From assembly GCA_021799035.1 (NCBI GenBank), contig JAJZBG010000023.1:1-36344 (forward strand): a stretch of 36,344 nucleotides of DNA, in the 5' to 3' direction. The position numbers and the translations under genes are program-made. Below, one piece after another: positions 17,375-25,893 of the stretch. Position 1 is the stretch's first letter. The number at the start of each line of letters is the position of its first letter. The notes beneath the pieces were generated by a model that was not told the DNA's origin, searched no databases, and saw nothing but the letters and a program-made list of their open reading frames with translations. The stretch is from Actinomycetes bacterium. Lineage in GTDB: Bacteria > Actinomycetota > Acidimicrobiia > Acidimicrobiales > Acidimicrobiaceae.

Positions 17375-19057
17375 CTACTCCACGCCAAACAGAAAAGGGT
17401 ATAGGGGCTGCCCACCATGATGAATCTCCACTTCCAAATGCGGCCATTTTGCTGCAATCCACTCGGTAAGTTCTCTTGTGGCACCCTGGGTTGACCCTTC
17501 CCCTTCGATCATCGTCACTATTTCTGCAGTCGGAAAGATAATCACGTCGAGCAGCCTCTTCGAAGCTTCAACCAAAGAGGATTCGACTGCGAGGATGCCC
17601 TCTTTGCCAATCCCAATGAAGTCCCCCTTTGCAATCCTGCCCTCAGCCCATTTAGAAGACCTCACAGCACGAGTGACTTCCCCTGCCACGACCTTTTCCA
17701 CGCTCCTAACCATGGTTTCGACATTTTCAGAGATTTCGGCCGCAGGATCAAACTCCATAAGGGCCGCAAACCCCTCTATCACGCTGCTCGTCGGAAGCAC
17801 CAAGACCTTTCGAGAGCTGAGTTCGGCAGCCAGCTGAGCCACTGGGATGATATTTGGGTTGTTCGGAAGGATTATCACCTCATTAGCCTCGAGCTCGTCA
17901 AGAGCCATAGCCAAATCGGCGGTCGAGGGGTTCATTGACTGACCGCCCATCACAATTCGATTCACGCCCATCGACCTGAAAATGCGGCCAATCCCTTCAC
18001 CGTTGGCTACAGCAATCACTGCAGTGACCGACCCTTCATCAGATACGCCATGGGGATCCGGCGCACCGCTACCATGAGCTGCCACCACCCATCGTTCTTC
18101 GCTGACTTGTTCTGACAGATCGGTCACACGGATATTTCTCGGCCTTCCAGCCTCTATTCCCGCCTCGATCGATGCGCCGATGTCATCGGTGTGAATGTGG
18201 CAGTTCCAGAGCCCATTTTGCCCGACTACGACAATTGAGTCACCGATGCCGGCCCAAACCTCCCTGAAACCCTCGATAGCCGCATCTGTGGCCTCCAGAA
18301 GATACATCACCTCATATTTCAGGTCAGATACATCTCCAAACTGAGAGCCTTGCTCAGCCAAAGTGCCAGTGAGTTCACCACCTGCCTCACCCGAAGTCTC
18401 AAGCCAAGTTCGCTCCCAGTCCTGATAATCGGGATCCAGCACCATCGCGATCGCATCCACGAAAAGTACAAATCCAGCTCCACCGGCATCGACCACATTC
18501 GCCTCGGCAAGAATTGGCAACAAGCGCGGGGTATTGAGGAGTGCCTCTACTGCACCGCTTCTAAGACGGTAGACAGAGGCCAACGGGTCGTCTTCTGGCA
18601 GGCTCTTGGCCATGCTGGCTGTCTGCCTCGCCACTGTCAGGATAGTCCCCTCCACTGGCTTGAGCACGGCCTTGTCTGCGAGCTCAGAACCCCTTTCGAT
18701 GCCCAATGCGATCCCGCGAAAAAAACTTGATTCGGAATCGGCGGCATACTTGATGCCTTCTGCAAATCCACGGACAATCTGCGAGAATATTACTCCCGAG
18801 TTGCCTCGAGCCCCCATCAAAGCACCCTTTGAAATCGCCCCGACACATGCCTTTAGATCAACGGAGTTTTCATCGCTTGAACGGATCTCGTGAAGCACAG
18901 ACTGAAAAGTCAGAGACAGGTTAGAGCCAGTATCACCATCTGGAACCGGGTAGACGTTGAGCCGGTTGATTGGACCCTTGAAGCGCTCCAAGAGTTCAGC
19001 TGCGGCCTCGACGACAGCGATCAACTGTTTTACTGACAACTCTTGAGCATGATCCAT
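17375..19057 (-). CDS. DhaL-domain kinase, FakA/YloV-like
   Basis: The product is 560 residues from the ATG at 19057. The N-terminal DhaL (Dak2) domain has NVYPVPDGDTGSN at 34-46, whose aspartates bind Mg-ATP, GARGNSGVIFSQ at 82-93 and the DAGGAGFV segment near 195. The C-terminal half has FakA-type features such as HTDD and NNPNIIPVA. The family phosphorylates fatty acids bound to FakB; no FakB/DegV gene is nearby, so the substrate is inferred. An in-frame start at 19111 would add 18 basic residues but crowds the divergent rpmB promoter; a TATACT box at 19071-19076 supports 19057 with a very short leader. Confidence 0.9.
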   Translation of the reverse strand: MDHAQELSVKQLIAVVEAAAELLERFKGPINRLNVYPVPDGDTGSNLSLTFQSVLHEIRSSDENSVDLKACVGAISKGALMGARGNSGVIFSQIVRGFAEGIKYAADSESSFFRGIALGIERGSELADKAVLKPVEGTILTVARQTASMAKSLPEDDPLASVYRLRSGAVEALLNTPRLLPILAEANVVDAGGAGFVLFVDAIAMVLDPDYQDWERTWLETSGEAGGELTGTLAEQGSQFGDVSDLKYEVMYLLEATDAAIEGFREVWAGIGDSIVVVGQNGLWNCHIHTDDIGASIEAGIEAGRPRNIRVTDLSEQVSEERWVVAAHGSGAPDPHGVSDEGSVTAVIAVANGEGIGRIFRSMGVNRIVMGGQSMNPSTADLAMALDELEANEVIILPNNPNIIPVAQLAAELSSRKVLVLPTSSVIEGFAALMEFDPAAEISENVETMVRSVEKVVAGEVTRAVRSSKWAEGRIAKGDFIGIGKEGILAVESSLVEASKRLLDVIIFPTAEIVTMIEGEGSTQGATRELTEWIAAKWPHLEVEIHHGGQPLYPFLFGVE

Positions 19058-19070
19058 CGGCGCAAATGCT

Positions 19071-19076
19071 AGTATA
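19071..19076 (-). promoter_or_regulatory. Possible -10 box for the FakA-like gene
   Basis: TATACT on the minus strand ends 14 bases before the ATG at 19057, which would give a leader of about 5-7 bases. No good -35 was found. Near-leaderless transcripts are common in actinobacteria, so the call is plausible but unproven. Confidence 0.35.
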
Positions 19077-19113
19077 AGGGATCGCGATTGAACGCATTTC
19101 CTGCGATTCATCC

Positions 19114-19119
19114 TAGAAT
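19114..19119 (+). promoter_or_regulatory. Possible -10 box for rpmB
   Basis: TAGAAT at 19114-19119 has TTGAAC 20 bases upstream, a wider spacing than ideal. The predicted leader to the rpmB GTG is about 36 bases and includes the AAGAGGTG ribosome site. Confidence 0.35.
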
Positions 19120-19161
19120 TAATCGAGCAATTTTCGGCGTCTAGTTAAGAGGTGTATCAAA

Positions 19162-19356
19162 GTGGCATCGGTGTGCGAAATATGCGGCAAAGGACCTGCC
19201 TTTGGCATGACAATAAGCCACTCTCACCGTCGTACAAAGAGGCGCTGGAACCCAAACATTCAAAGGGTGCGCGCAATTGTCGGTTCGAGCGCAAAGAGAA
19301 TTGATGTCTGCACCTCATGCATCAAAGCAGGCAAGGTCCAAAAAGCAGTCCGCTAG
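19162..19356 (+). CDS. rpmB: Ribosomal protein bL28
   Basis: The product is 64 residues. It has the bL28 pattern: CEICGKGPAFGMTISHSHRRTKRRWNPNIQ and the final CTSCIKAGKVQKA, each in short recognisable parts. CxxC pairs at both ends indicate the zinc-binding form. It starts with GTG at 19162 after AAGAGGTG. Position divergent from the FakA-like gene and recG is usual for actinobacteria and firmicutes. Confidence 0.97.
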   Translation: MASVCEICGKGPAFGMTISHSHRRTKRRWNPNIQRVRAIVGSSAKRIDVCTSCIKAGKVQKAVR

Positions 19357-19369
19357 GGTTTCAGCCAGA

Positions 19370-20377
19370 TTGAGCTTTGACGCCTTCCTTTTCCAGTCAT
19401 TCGGAGGTCCAAATGAGGAGTCGGACATTATTCCGTTTCTGGAAAATGTAACCAGAGGCCGAAATATTCCGGCTGAGCGTGTCGAAAAGGTCTCTCAACA
19501 GTACAAGCTGGTGGGTGGCAAAAGTCCGATAAACGGAATCAACCAAGATCTGATCAGCCGTATCCAGATCGCGTTTGAAAAGCACGGAATCGATCTCCCC
19601 ATCTATTTTGGCAATCGGAACTTCGCTCCTTACGTGTACGATGCGCTAGAACAGATGAAAAGAGATGGAAGAACGAAAGTGATCGCGTTCGTGACCTCCG
19701 CTTACGGATCCTTCTCTGGGTGCAAGCAATACAAGATCGATATCGAACTAGCTCAGCAAGCCGTGGGTGCAGGAGCACCCGAGGTCGTAAAGATCCGGCA
19801 CTACTACTCGCACCCAGGATTCATCGGCCCACTGATATCCAACACAATCGACGCGTTGAACGTCTTGCCCAATCCCTGCGAAGCAGAGCTGATATTCACG
19901 GCTCACTCCATACCTCTAGCCATGTCAAACACCTCTCCTTATCTTCAGCAGCTGAACAGAGCCGTCGCTCTTGTAGCCTCGGGCGTTGAGCAGCGGACTG
20001 GACTCGAGCACCGCTATCATCTGGCCTTTCAGTCGAGATCGGGCCCGCCTACGCAGAAATGGTTGGAGCCCGATGTATCAGACCAGCTCAGAACCCTCGC
20101 TGACGCAGGCGTGAGAAATATTGCTCTCATACCGGTGAGCTTTGTTTCAGACCATATGGAAGTGGTATACGATCTGGACATACTGGCAGCTCGAACAGCA
20201 CGCGAACTCGGGATATCATTGGCAAGAGCCAAGACATCTTCGGACTCGCCTGAGTTTGTGGAGATGATCGTCGATCTCACGATGGAGCTACTGGATCCGT
20301 CCACCGCACCCAAGTCCTTGGGAGACTTCGATAACTTGAACGGGTGCTCTGAAAGCTGCTGCCCTACACGGCCCTGA
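19370..20377 (+). CDS. cpfC: Coproporphyrin ferrochelatase, actinobacterial type
   Basis: The product is about 335 residues from a TTG at 19370, which fits the usual FDAFLFQSFGGPNE opening; upstream in-frame ATG codons would overlap rpmB. Family motifs include YFGNRNFAPYVYDAL, TSAYGSFSGCKQYKID and FTAHSIPL, the histidine being catalytic. A mid-protein cysteine (SGCKQY) plus C-terminal CSESCC are placed like the [2Fe-2S] ligands of actinobacterial enzymes. It inserts Fe2+ into coproporphyrin III in the coproporphyrin-dependent haem pathway. ChdC and the other haem genes are not in the window. The older name is hemH. Confidence 0.9.
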   Translation: MSFDAFLFQSFGGPNEESDIIPFLENVTRGRNIPAERVEKVSQQYKLVGGKSPINGINQDLISRIQIAFEKHGIDLPIYFGNRNFAPYVYDALEQMKRDGRTKVIAFVTSAYGSFSGCKQYKIDIELAQQAVGAGAPEVVKIRHYYSHPGFIGPLISNTIDALNVLPNPCEAELIFTAHSIPLAMSNTSPYLQQLNRAVALVASGVEQRTGLEHRYHLAFQSRSGPPTQKWLEPDVSDQLRTLADAGVRNIALIPVSFVSDHMEVVYDLDILAARTARELGISLARAKTSSDSPEFVEMIVDLTMELLDPSTAPKSLGDFDNLNGCSESCCPTRP

Positions 20378-20411
20378 GGCCTGGGACACAGTCTGTATGG
20401 ACAGAGAGCAG

Positions 20412-20768
20412 CTAGACCCCTGCCAGACCTTCCCCTGCCACAAATAAAGTCACAATTGCACCAGTTGCCAGCGTGACCCACATAGCCGCGACTACAAGCA
20501 AGGCCCTGTCTCGTAATCGCCAGAAGGCCGCCACGTTCAAGACCGCTGCAAGATCCAGCAAAAAAGTGGCCAGTGCAGGCATCACCCACGTATCAACCAC
20601 TGGGAAGCTGTTCCTGTATCTGACCGTGATGACTGGGAATGTTATCCAGCAGACGAACGCAACCGCCGACAAAGCCAGCCCTACCCAGCCAAGCGATGTT
20701 CGAGGCATCCACCTGTGCGCTGGTGATGAAGTGGGGTCAACTGCTCCATGGATCGAACTATTAGCCAC
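20412..20768 (-). CDS. Small membrane protein, unrecognised
   Basis: The product is 118 residues with three likely membrane helices, beginning around WVGLALSAVAFVCWITFPVI, then VMPALATFLLDLAAVLNVAAF and LLVVAAMWVTLATGAIVTLF. No domain is recognised. The GTG at 20768 has a GGAGG site eight bases upstream and is preferred to a TTG at 20789. It follows pckG on the same strand but a hairpin lies between them, and it converges on cpfC. Confidence 0.6.
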   Translation of the reverse strand: MANSSIHGAVDPTSSPAHRWMPRTSLGWVGLALSAVAFVCWITFPVITVRYRNSFPVVDTWVMPALATFLLDLAAVLNVAAFWRLRDRALLVVAAMWVTLATGAIVTLFVAGEGLAGV

Positions 20769-20850
20769 GCATGCCACCTCCGCAAGCAATTGCCCCAGAG
20801 ATAAAGATCCCTAAACTGCTCAAGCAAATCTGCCGGCCTTCAAAAGCATA

Positions 20851-20871
20851 GGGCCCCGATGTACGGAGCCC
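20851..20871 (-). terminator. Likely terminator downstream of pckG
   Basis: In the minus-strand RNA the arms (20851-20858 and 20864-20871) pair over 8 bp with one G-U wobble and a five-base loop. The same site carries a C-A mismatch on the plus strand, favouring a role on the pckG transcript. UAUGCUUUUG follows, a weak U tract. It lies 26 bases past the pckG stop. Confidence 0.5.
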
Positions 20872-20896
20872 AAAAGCCAACGCTATTTAGCTATGC

Positions 20897-22714
20897 TCAC
20901 CCCAGAGCCGCTTGTTTCAGCTGAGCAAGCTGGTCGGAAAGCTCCTTGGGAAGATCTTCCCCAAACTTCTGGTAATGAATATCAATATCCTCTGCTTCTT
21001 CAACCAACTTTGCTGAATCAACCGAAAAGAGAGCTCCAAGAGCCTCGGGAGATACAGCAAGTCCAGCCGTGTTGATGTCCTCTGGTTTCGGGGTGAACCC
21101 AAGGGGAGTCTCTTGAGCATCAACCCTGCCCTCGATTCGGTCAACGATCCACGCAAGGACGCGTGCGTTGTCGCCGAATCCCGGCCACATGAACTTGCCG
21201 TGCTCATCTTTTCTGAACCAGTTGACAAGATAGATCTTGGGCAGCTTGGAAGAATCCCCTTTCTGGCCCATGGTAAGCCAGTGGGCGAAGTAATCAGCCA
21301 TGTTGTATCCGCAGAACGGAAGCATCGCGAAGGGATCGCGCCTGAGGTTGCCGACTTTGCCCTCCGCAGCCGCAGTTGTCTCAGAGGCGATCACCGAACC
21401 CAGAAAAACTCCGTGCTCCCATGACTTTGCCTCCGTGACCAAAGGTATTAGGGAAGCCCTCCTACCACCAAAGAGAATGGCTGATATTGGAACTCCGTTT
21501 GGATCCTGCCACTCTGGAGCGATATAAGGAGCGCGCTCAGCAGCCACGGTGAACCGAGCGTTCGGGTGTGCGGCAGGCTTGGATGACTCTGGCGTCCAGG
21601 GATTTCCCTGCCAATCGATCAGACTCTCAGGAACTTCGCCGTCCATCCCTTCCCACCAGACGTCTCCATCAAGAGTCAAGGCAGTGTTTGTGAATATGGT
21701 GTCCCCAGATACGGTCACCATCGCATTGCGATTTGTCTTGTTGCTTGTTCCGGGTGCCACACCAAAGAATCCAGCTTCAGGATTGACTCCGTAAAGCCGG
21801 CCATCTGGCCCGAACCGCAGCCAGCAAATATCGTCACCAACCGTCTCCACCTTCCAGCCAGGCACGGAGGGTAGAAGCATCGCCAGATTGGTCTTTCCGC
21901 ATGCGGACGGGAATGCACCAGTTATGAAGTAGCTCTTGCCCCTCGGGTCAGTAAGCTTCATTATGAGCATGTGCTCGGCAAGCCAGCCATCGTCGCGAGC
22001 CATCACGGAGGCGATTCTCAGCGCAAGGCACTTCTTCCCAAGCAGGGCATTTCCTCCATACCCGGAACCATAGGACCAGATCTCCCGAGTCTCAGGGAAA
22101 TGGACAATGTACTTGTTGTCTGCGTCGCATGGCCAGGGAACGTCCTTTTGACCGGGTGAAAGCGGCGCGCCGACAGAGTGGAGGCAGTGAACAAAGTCTC
22201 CGTCGGACCCCAACTGATCCAGCACTGCCTTCCCCATCTTGGCCATTATGCGCATACTGACTGCAACGTATGCGGAATCAGTTATCTCAACTCCTATTTG
22301 AGAGAATGGCGAGCCAAGCGGCCCCATCGAAAAAGGCACGACATACATTGTCCGGCCTTTCATCGAGCCTTTGAAAAGGCCGTTTAGAGTTTCGCGCATC
22401 TCTACTGGGTCTCGCCAGTTGTTGGTTGGCCCAGAGTCTCTCTCGGAGGCCGAGCAGATGAAAGTGCGGTCCTCCACTCTGGCAACGTCCGCGGGATCAG
22501 AGTGGGCCCAGTACGAATTAGGTTTCTTTGCCTCACTCAGCTTTCTGAAGGTACCATTTTCCACTAGGAGCTGCGCCAGCCGGTCATACTCTTGGGCCGA
22601 GCCATCGCACCAATGCACTGATTCCGGCTCGCACCACTTTTCGATCTCGTTTACCCAGTAAATCAGCTCTTTGTTTTCTGTTGGATACTTCACCCTGCGA
22701 ATACCTCGATTCAT
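20897..22714 (-). CDS. pckG: Phosphoenolpyruvate carboxykinase (GTP)
   Basis: The product is 605 residues from the ATG at 22714. Family motifs are complete: P-loop [15 protein letters not shown], metal-binding [46 protein letters not shown] and [11 protein letters not shown] for guanine binding. It converts oxaloacetate and GTP to PEP, CO2 and GDP at the start of gluconeogenesis. A TTG at 22744 would add 10 residues; neither start has a clear ribosome site. A 15-bp palindrome lies 6-20 bases before the ATG, a possible regulator site. It is divergent from thiL. Confidence 0.96.
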   Translation of the reverse strand: MNRGIRRVKYPTENKELIYWVNEIEKWCEPESVHWCDGSAQEYDRLAQLLVENGTFRKLSEAKKPNSYWAHSDPADVARVEDRTFICSASERDSGPTNNWRDPVEMRETLNGLFKGSMKGRTMYVVPFSMGPLGSPFSQIGVEITDSAYVAVSMRIMAKMGKAVLDQLGSDGDFVHCLHSVGAPLSPGQKDVPWPCDADNKYIVHFPETREIWSYGSGYGGNALLGKKCLALRIASVMARDDGWLAEHMLIMKLTDPRGKSYFITGAFPSACGKTNLAMLLPSVPGWKVETVGDDICWLRFGPDGRLYGVNPEAGFFGVAPGTSNKTNRNAMVTVSGDTIFTNTALTLDGDVWWEGMDGEVPESLIDWQGNPWTPESSKPAAHPNARFTVAAERAPYIAPEWQDPNGVPISAILFGGRRASLIPLVTEAKSWEHGVFLGSVIASETTAAAEGKVGNLRRDPFAMLPFCGYNMADYFAHWLTMGQKGDSSKLPKIYLVNWFRKDEHGKFMWPGFGDNARVLAWIVDRIEGRVDAQETPLGFTPKPEDINTAGLAVSPEALGALFSVDSAKLVEEAEDIDIHYQKFGEDLPKELSDQLAQLKQAALG

Positions 22715-22719
22715 CTCTG

Positions 22720-22734
22720 TCTCAGTACCTGAGA
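22720..22734. promoter_or_regulatory. Palindrome just upstream of the pckG start
   Basis: TCTCAG-TAC-CTGAGA is a perfect 6+6 inverted repeat with a three-base spacer, 6-20 bases from the likely ATG. It could be an operator or a hairpin in the leader; if the TTG at 22744 is the true start it lies inside the gene. Confidence 0.3.
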
Positions 22735-22817
22735 TAGTCTCCAATACTTAGACACTGCACGACAACTCTCAGCGAGAGCACCTATATTTTTACACGAATT
22801 GATTCCTAACCACCTAA

Positions 22818-23771
22818 ATGAAAGCTAGCTTGTCTCCCATGTACGGAAAAGCCTCCGGCACAGAATTCGTCAAGATTGCCGAGATAGTCCGGCTTCTCTC
22901 TGAACAGGCCATTGACTTTTCAATCCCCAACAAGGAACTCATAGGAGACGATGCTGCAGTCATCGATTTTCAAGCACTCAAACTCAACTTGTTCGCTTCA
23001 GACATGATGGTTGAAAACATTCATTTTCGGACATCTTACTTCAAAGAGGCTGATATTGGCTACAAGTCAATGGCCACAAATGTCTCCGACATGGCGGCGA
23101 TGGGCGGATATCCCGTGTACGCGACCATCTCGCTGGCGGCACCCAGATATTTTGACATCATGGCCTTTTATAAAGGCGTTCGCGATGCATGCAAAGAGTA
23201 CGGTTTCCACGTCGCCGGCGGCGATCTCTCCTCATCTGATCTGATAGTGGTCTCCGTTGCGATGATTGGGTCCTGCTTTGGGGATCCAGTGCTAAGGTCG
23301 ACCGCCATGGCCGGTGACATGATTTTCGTCACCGGCCCCCTGGGAGGCTCAGCTCAGGGGCTTAAGCTGCTCACGGAGCAACCTGGGGCCACCGGCCCAC
23401 TTGTCGAGAGGCACCTCAGGCCAAGAGCGCGAATCCGCGAAGCTCAAGCGATATCAAAAGCAAAAGCCACCGCCTTGATCGACATTTCCGACGGCCTGAT
23501 TGCCGACCTCAACCACATATGCGAGAACTCCGGAGTTGGCGCAGAGCTCGCTGAGATTCCGGCCGCCACCGGGGCCTCAACCGAAGCTGCCATGTACGGA
23601 GGTGAAGACTACGAGCTTGTCTTCACTCACCCCGATCCGGCTGTGGTCGAATCAGCTTTTTCTTCTTTGGGCCTAAGAAAGCCGGATCTGATCGGCAGCA
23701 TTCGCTCCCATAAGGGCATAACTCTAAATGGCACTCCCGTGGAAATCAGAGGCTACCAGCACATCTTGTGA
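22818..23771 (+). CDS. thiL: Thiamine-monophosphate kinase
   Basis: The product is 317 residues. It has the ThiL/PurM-fold motifs: IGDDAAVI near 45, FASDMMVENIHF, NVSDMAAMGG, VAGGDLSSSDLIV, IDISDGLIADL and MYGGEDYELVFT. It phosphorylates thiamine monophosphate to the active diphosphate; the conserved aspartates for Mg-ATP are present. No clear ribosome site precedes the ATG at 22818; an in-frame ATG at 22839 is an alternative. No thi-box RNA is apparent in the 73-bp divergent gap. Confidence 0.95.
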   Translation: MKASLSPMYGKASGTEFVKIAEIVRLLSEQAIDFSIPNKELIGDDAAVIDFQALKLNLFASDMMVENIHFRTSYFKEADIGYKSMATNVSDMAAMGGYPVYATISLAAPRYFDIMAFYKGVRDACKEYGFHVAGGDLSSSDLIVVSVAMIGSCFGDPVLRSTAMAGDMIFVTGPLGGSAQGLKLLTEQPGATGPLVERHLRPRARIREAQAISKAKATALIDISDGLIADLNHICENSGVGAELAEIPAATGASTEAAMYGGEDYELVFTHPDPAVVESAFSSLGLRKPDLIGSIRSHKGITLNGTPVEIRGYQHIL

Positions 23772-24170
23772 TCATTCAGCCGATCGGCTATTCGCTAGGA
23801 GAAATTGCCGACCTTGCAAATTCACCGAGGCAGTTTTCGCACATCGAAATCCCAGTCTGAAGAGTAAGCACCTGATCCTAAATATTTTGTAGAGACTTCA
23901 GAAATGCCCTGGCACCGCCCTTTCGATTGGAGTCAGCTCTCGTGCAGTATTTCTTCGTCAACATTCTCCTCGAGGAATTTCTCACCTCGATTGAACACGG
24001 ACAGCCGACATTTCCGATCACCGGTTGAGATCGCCTACGGCTTGACGGCTGGGTTTCGATAAGTAGCAGCTGAATTCTTGAAACCACACCGGGCGGCGTC
24101 AATCCAAAGCCTGGAGAACAGACTAAGTTGTACCTGTATCAGATTCGTAGGATAAAGCCTGGGAGCAACT
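23772..24170. other. 399-bp gap without a convincing gene
   Basis: A palindrome AGCCGATCGGCT (23778-23789) lies seven bases after thiL. A plus-strand frame (23882-24025, 47 codons before the stop) has a somewhat protein-like end, LVQYFFVNILLEEFLTSIEH, but no ATG and no ribosome site, and may be a remnant. TAGGAT at 24148-24153 and GGGAG at 24161-24165 belong to the next gene. No tRNA or riboswitch pattern was recognised. Confidence 0.4.
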
Positions 24171-24431
24171 ATGAACGTTAGGGCATTCATCTTGGTTCAG
24201 ACGGAAATAGGGTTCTCGGCATCAGTTGCAAAGCAATGCCAAGGCCTTCCAAACGCGGTCTCCGTTGACCAGGTGACGGGGCCCTACGATGTAATAGTCG
24301 TCGTTGAATGCTCTTCGATCGAAGAGTTGGGCATGGAAGTTGTAGCCCAACTTCAGCAGATCGACGGTGTTACGCGCACTCTCACATGCCCGTCAGTTCA
24401 CCTTGTCAAGAACTTCAGCGCCGCAGAATAG
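24171..24431 (+). CDS. Stand-alone Lrp/AsnC effector-binding (RAM) domain protein
   Basis: The product is 86 residues and consists only of a RAM domain: the pattern VRAFILVQTEIGFSASVAKQ, VDQVTGPYDVIVVVECSSIEEL and the final VTRTLTCPSVHLVK. No helix-turn-helix is present, so it cannot bind DNA as a classical Lrp protein; stand-alone RAM proteins form oligomers that bind amino acids. The GGGAG site five bases before the ATG is strong. Such genes occur beside thiL and related genes in other actinobacteria, by my recollection. Confidence 0.85.
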   Translation: MNVRAFILVQTEIGFSASVAKQCQGLPNAVSVDQVTGPYDVIVVVECSSIEELGMEVVAQLQQIDGVTRTLTCPSVHLVKNFSAAE

Positions 24432-24567
24432 CCAGGCATTCTCGCTCGGGCACCTGCAAGCTGAACTGCCCTTGAACCTCGCCGCCCTGATGGACTTGGC
24501 AACGTTTACCATTCCTCTGCGGCAAGCGATTGCGGCTTTGGTGCAGTCAAGGAGCCATTTTGCAATT

Positions 24568-25884
24568 TCAAATCGATCGGTTCCTGTCTTGGAAGCAATA
24601 CCTATCCCGACTTGAGGCTGCCGTCAATCCAAGCTCATCGAATGCCGTCAAGGTGACCCGCCTTACCTCGTGGGCTCGCCTGAACAGAAATCCCTGGCCG
24701 CCCTTTGAACGAGCTATCTGCCATGGCTCCAAAGCTGGTCTGCTGCCCGTGGACTTGGTCAAACCTCGTGGCCCCGTGAACCTGCCTAGCAGCGACCCTG
24801 AGTAGCTTCTGGAGATGGAGTCGAACTGGATCTCTCCTGATATGGCTGAGAGCTGGTGAAGTGATGCGAGATCCGATATTCCTGGGAATACCAACGTCGA
24901 CCCAAAAAGCGTCAAGAAGCCTTCAGCGGACCGGCCCCAGCGTGTTCGAGCTTGGGAAAGGTCCTGAAGAGCGCCAAGAAGCATGACCTTCTGAGACGCG
25001 CCCTCCGAGAGTATCGAGTTTATAGATCCCAATGGAGCGATATTTGCCATCTCGTCGAGGATTAGCGAGAGAGGCTGCCTTCCATGATCACGTCGGGGAT
25101 CCGCGCTCATCTGAAAGGACCTGTTCTTGACCTCATCAATCATGCCCACCAATACCGGCGCGATCAGCTTCTGGATATGCGAGGGAGAAACCACGTACAA
25201 CGTGTCGTTTGAATTCAGAAACTCCCTGGAGTCAAATCTTGCCAGATGATCCTGTTGATGAACCTCGGGAAAGTTGAAGCTGCCGAGAAGCCCGACAGCC
25301 GTGGAGAAGATCCCAGATCGCTCACGTTCTTCGCAGAGCATCACGCTGCCAAGAGAGTCCAGAGCCATCTCCTCGCCACATGCCTTCAATATTCCCGCAG
25401 GATCTCTGCATTCGCGGCGATTCAACCACACCATTAAAGTGTCCATCTCATAGCCAGCAATTTGCGCGGCGTGTATCAAAGGCGCGACCAGAGAGGCTGA
25501 CCGTTCAATCCAGTGCGAGTATCCTCCGCGGCCGCCATCCATCAGAATCGACGCATCTATCATCGCGCGAGTGACAGCAATGGCATCGGAATAAGTCCCG
25601 GTAGGATCGATCGGGGACCAATACCTCCTCTCCACGTCTTCAGAAAGCGGGACTGATCCAGAAGGGTCTATCGCGATTACTCTGCCGCTTTTTGACCTCT
25701 CACGACTCGTCGCCTCCACGAGGTCGCTCTTGGTCGACGTGGCTATTACAGGTCCGGGGGCCAGAAGAATATTTGGAATCACAATGGAGCGTGTCTTACC
25801 AGACCTGGGAGGGCCAAGAACAAGAAGGTGAGACTCCGGGGGAAGAAAGACTGGCCCTCCAATCCCGTGACCTGCGTAAAACAA
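24568..25884 (-). CDS. VirD4/TraG-like coupling ATPase without membrane helices
   Basis: The product is 438 residues. Walker A is GPPRSGKT at 24-31 and Walker B is LSLILDEMANI at about 272-282; between them lie PVIATSTKSDL and AIDPSG, and after them ALQDLSQARTRWG, the pattern of type IV secretion coupling proteins (TraG/TraD, TraM-recognition domain). Most such proteins begin with membrane helices; none is present here. The start is TTG at 25884, with AGGAGG overlapping the stop codon of the CaiB-like gene upstream, so translation is coupled. There is no relaxase, oriT or VirB gene nearby. Its substrate, DNA or protein, is unknown. Confidence 0.85.
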   Translation of the reverse strand: MFYAGHGIGGPVFLPPESHLLVLGPPRSGKTRSIVIPNILLAPGPVIATSTKSDLVEATSRERSKSGRVIAIDPSGSVPLSEDVERRYWSPIDPTGTYSDAIAVTRAMIDASILMDGGRGGYSHWIERSASLVAPLIHAAQIAGYEMDTLMVWLNRRECRDPAGILKACGEEMALDSLGSVMLCEERERSGIFSTAVGLLGSFNFPEVHQQDHLARFDSREFLNSNDTLYVVSPSHIQKLIAPVLVGMIDEVKNRSFQMSADPRRDHGRQPLSLILDEMANIAPLGSINSILSEGASQKVMLLGALQDLSQARTRWGRSAEGFLTLFGSTLVFPGISDLASLHQLSAISGEIQFDSISRSYSGSLLGRFTGPRGLTKSTGSRPALEPWQIARSKGGQGFLFRRAHEVRRVTLTAFDELGLTAASSRDRYCFQDRNRSI

Positions 25885-25893
25885 AGACTCCTC

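Noticed and set aside
22745-22817. Possible thiamine (TPP) riboswitch upstream of thiL
   Set aside because: The 73-bp gap is too short and lacks the conserved CUGAGA-type arrangement on the thiL strand; the CTGAGA seen at 22729-22734 is outside this gap and is part of a pckG-side palindrome.
23309-23337. Perfect 10-bp inverted repeat (GGCCGGTGAC / GTCACCGGCC) inside thiL
   Set aside because: With a 9-base loop, repeats of this length are expected about once by chance in a window of this size, and it lies in a conserved coding stretch.
24432-24567. Convergent gap searched for a bidirectional terminator
   Set aside because: Only weak 4-5 bp pairings (for example GGGCA/TGCCC) were seen.
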